Below, piece by piece: positions 63,601 through 64,000 of a stretch of DNA of 64,000 bases (the stretch's first letter is position 1; the number at the start of each line of letters is the position of its first letter). Under the pieces are notes generated by a model. The model made no database searches and was not told where the DNA came from. It saw only the letters and a program-made list of their open reading frames with translations. The stretch lies in NCBI RefSeq assembly GCF_029351045.1, contig NZ_JARKIN010000001.1:6477001-6541000 (forward strand), given 5' to 3'. The position numbers and the translations under genes were made by a program. Source of the stretch: Streptomyces sp. WMMB303. GTDB lineage: Bacteria; Actinomycetota; Actinomycetes; Streptomycetales; Streptomycetaceae.

Positions 63601-64000
63601 CCGGAGTCCGGGCCCCGGGACACCAGCACCGCGCGCAGCTCGCGGCTGCCCCGGTCGACCACCTGCTGCAGCCAGCGCAGCCAGGCGTGGAGCGCCGGGC
63701 TGTCGACGGGCGGCGCGGACCCGGCGCAGCCCGCCAGGTCGACCACCGCGTCGTACCGGTCCCAGCGGGTGCCGGGATCGGCCAGCTGGGCGTCGAGCCG
63801 GGCGGTGCGGAGCACCTCGGCGGCCGGGAGCGCGGCGGCCAGCCGGGCGGCCAGCTCCTCGGTGCCGGGGGCGGCCAGTACCGCGGTGTACGCGGGCGGT
63901 GCGTCACGCCCGGCGGGCTCCGCGCGGACCCAGTCCCGGGTCAGCAGTACCTCCTCGGCGACGGGTTCGGCCTCCGGCGTGCCGTCCCCGGCTGCTGGGA
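60672..64000 (-). CDS. Trans-AT polyketide synthase, partial: KR-ACP-KS (5' end outside window)
   Basis: This is the C-terminal 1108 residues of a larger PKS; the frame is open to the right edge, so the start lies beyond it. It begins in the structural half of a KR, whose cofactor motif is GGTRGLG and catalytic segment GQSDYALANAY. An ACP follows with FGIDS, then a KS with Cys in DTACSSAL and KPNIGH. The KS has Asn (EANGSGS, codon at 61149-61151) in place of the HGTGT His, so it is probably non-elongating. No AT domain is present. The gene overlaps the AT-AT-ER gene by 4 nt. The next PKS begins with a DH, so these two proteins probably share a dehydrating bimodule. Confidence 0.94.
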   Translation of the reverse strand, partial: PAAGDGTPEAEPVAEEVLLTRDWVRAEPAGRDAPPAYTAVLAAPGTEELAARLAAALPAAEVLRTARLDAQLADPGTRWDRYDAVVDLAGCAGSAPPVDSPALHAWLRWLQQVVDRGSRELRAVLVSRGPDSGLGGASRVGLYRMLQSEYRQLRSRHVDVGRCGDEQLCARVADELALDSEEPEVAYREGVRHRTSLRTLPPAARPVPRLPEGHVLWVTGGTRGLGLLTARHFVARHGVRKLVLTGREELPPRAEWAAHIAADTALGRKLRPLADLADQGVQLEVPAVPLTDAAALARTLADVKRRLGPVGGVVHCAGVTDAENPAFVRKTPEGMARVLGPKVFGLDALTECFRAEPLEFFVLYSSVTAAVPALAVGQSDYALANAYLDEVAAARPYGLPLISVQWPSWRDTGMGEVRSAAYRASGLAALPDAQGLALLDRALAAGERVILPAAVRADADWRPELLTGRRPTAPAARAAAPAADPAAPAGGRDAPGRARALRQSAAADPAPAESDALPAAREAVASWLLDRLALELRFDRAKLSADVPVQDFGIDSILVTQLVQTLGKQLDVSLDPTALLEYPTADEFAAYLAEEHPRQLAAVFGPSATAAPEPAARQEPAAPEAPAAPQSAADAASGTLLDRAAPRGQAAPREEDSVGQDDIAVVGLSCRFPGAGSADAYWELLREGRSALRPLPEQRFGGLHGYHAGLLPEELRFDPEAFLLSEADVEAMDPQALLLLEEVDRAVRHAGYRPEELKSRRVGVYVGGRATSAPDEELVDRSANPVMVTGQNYLSANVSQFFDFRGPSVVVDTACSSALVALDMAAQALRAGSLEAAVVAGVSLLADDRAHRIFARRGLLSTGAAFHLFDRRASGLVLGEGAGSVLLKPLARAREEGDRVLAVLKGVAINNDGRTAGPATPSLEAQKEVMAEALARAGRLPREVGWVEANGSGSTVADLLELKAVQAVYGTGAGAQRPLSLGSVKPNIGHPLAAEGIAALIKVVLMLHHGEQVPFGSGQEPLEHFDLAASALDFPRGPRPWPESARLAALNCFADGGTNAHVVLAPAPETRHRVRPPLPEPVLNRRTVIRGTTAPGAAATGLFWDKYR

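Overview
The window is very GC-rich, with Streptomyces-type gene families, start codons (ATG, GTG and TTG) and spacing. The left end carries folE, ftsH, hpt, tilS, a DUF2342 metalloprotease, dacB and ppa in the order conserved in Streptomyces core chromosomes. It is therefore most likely a Streptomyces (or close relative) chromosome segment that runs from conserved core DNA into a biosynthetic gene cluster. The species cannot be told from the sequence alone.

Region 1 (1-10.3 kb) holds the core genes: tetrahydrofolate and purine metabolism, the FtsH protease, tRNA modification, cell-wall carboxypeptidase, pyrophosphatase and a ThrE-type exporter. Region 2 (10.5-27 kb) is mostly regulation: TipA-like MerR, PadR and MarR regulators, an XRE/ATPase/DUF397 trio typical of actinomycete developmental loci, and a LysR regulator. 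It also has an ABC multidrug exporter behind a MerR-type promoter, an Mbl/MreB-like protein, a secreted streptogrisin-type protease and a STAS-ANTAR-GAF protein. A roughly 424-bp imperfect inverted repeat closes this part. Region 3 (27-41 kb) has a CitA/CitB-like two-component system beside a CitMHS citrate transporter, then an alpha/beta hydrolase with a phosphoribosyltransferase. A SigB-family sigma factor with a matching upstream promoter, an ANTAR protein, a TPM-domain membrane protein and a two-gene ABC transporter follow. The ABC transporter has a palindromic operator and a possible 20-codon leader ORF.

Region 4 (41-43.5 kb) has an SGNH hydrolase and a TetR regulator divergent from a leaderless FBP-domain (EF-G-binding type) gene; a TetR-like operator sits exactly between the -35 and -10 boxes. 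Region 5 (43.5 kb to the right edge) is part of a trans-AT polyketide synthase cluster that continues beyond the window. In transcription order on the minus strand it reads: PKS ending KR-ACP-KS; a tandem AT-AT-ER protein; P450; 3-hydroxyacyl-CoA dehydrogenase, ACP and acyl-CoA dehydrogenase (an FkbK/FkbJ/FkbI-like set for an ACP-linked oxygenated extender unit); an oppositely oriented SDR; and a 2850-residue PKS. The first five genes overlap by a few bases or lie close together and look like one operon. Neither PKS protein has an integral AT domain, so malonyl units must be supplied in trans by the AT-AT-ER protein.

The cluster is the most promising system here. It shows a dehydrating bimodule split between two proteins, two KS domains with a changed catalytic His, a carrier domain that has lost its phosphopantetheine serine, and a final KS with no partner domains in view. 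The product cannot be named from this fragment.
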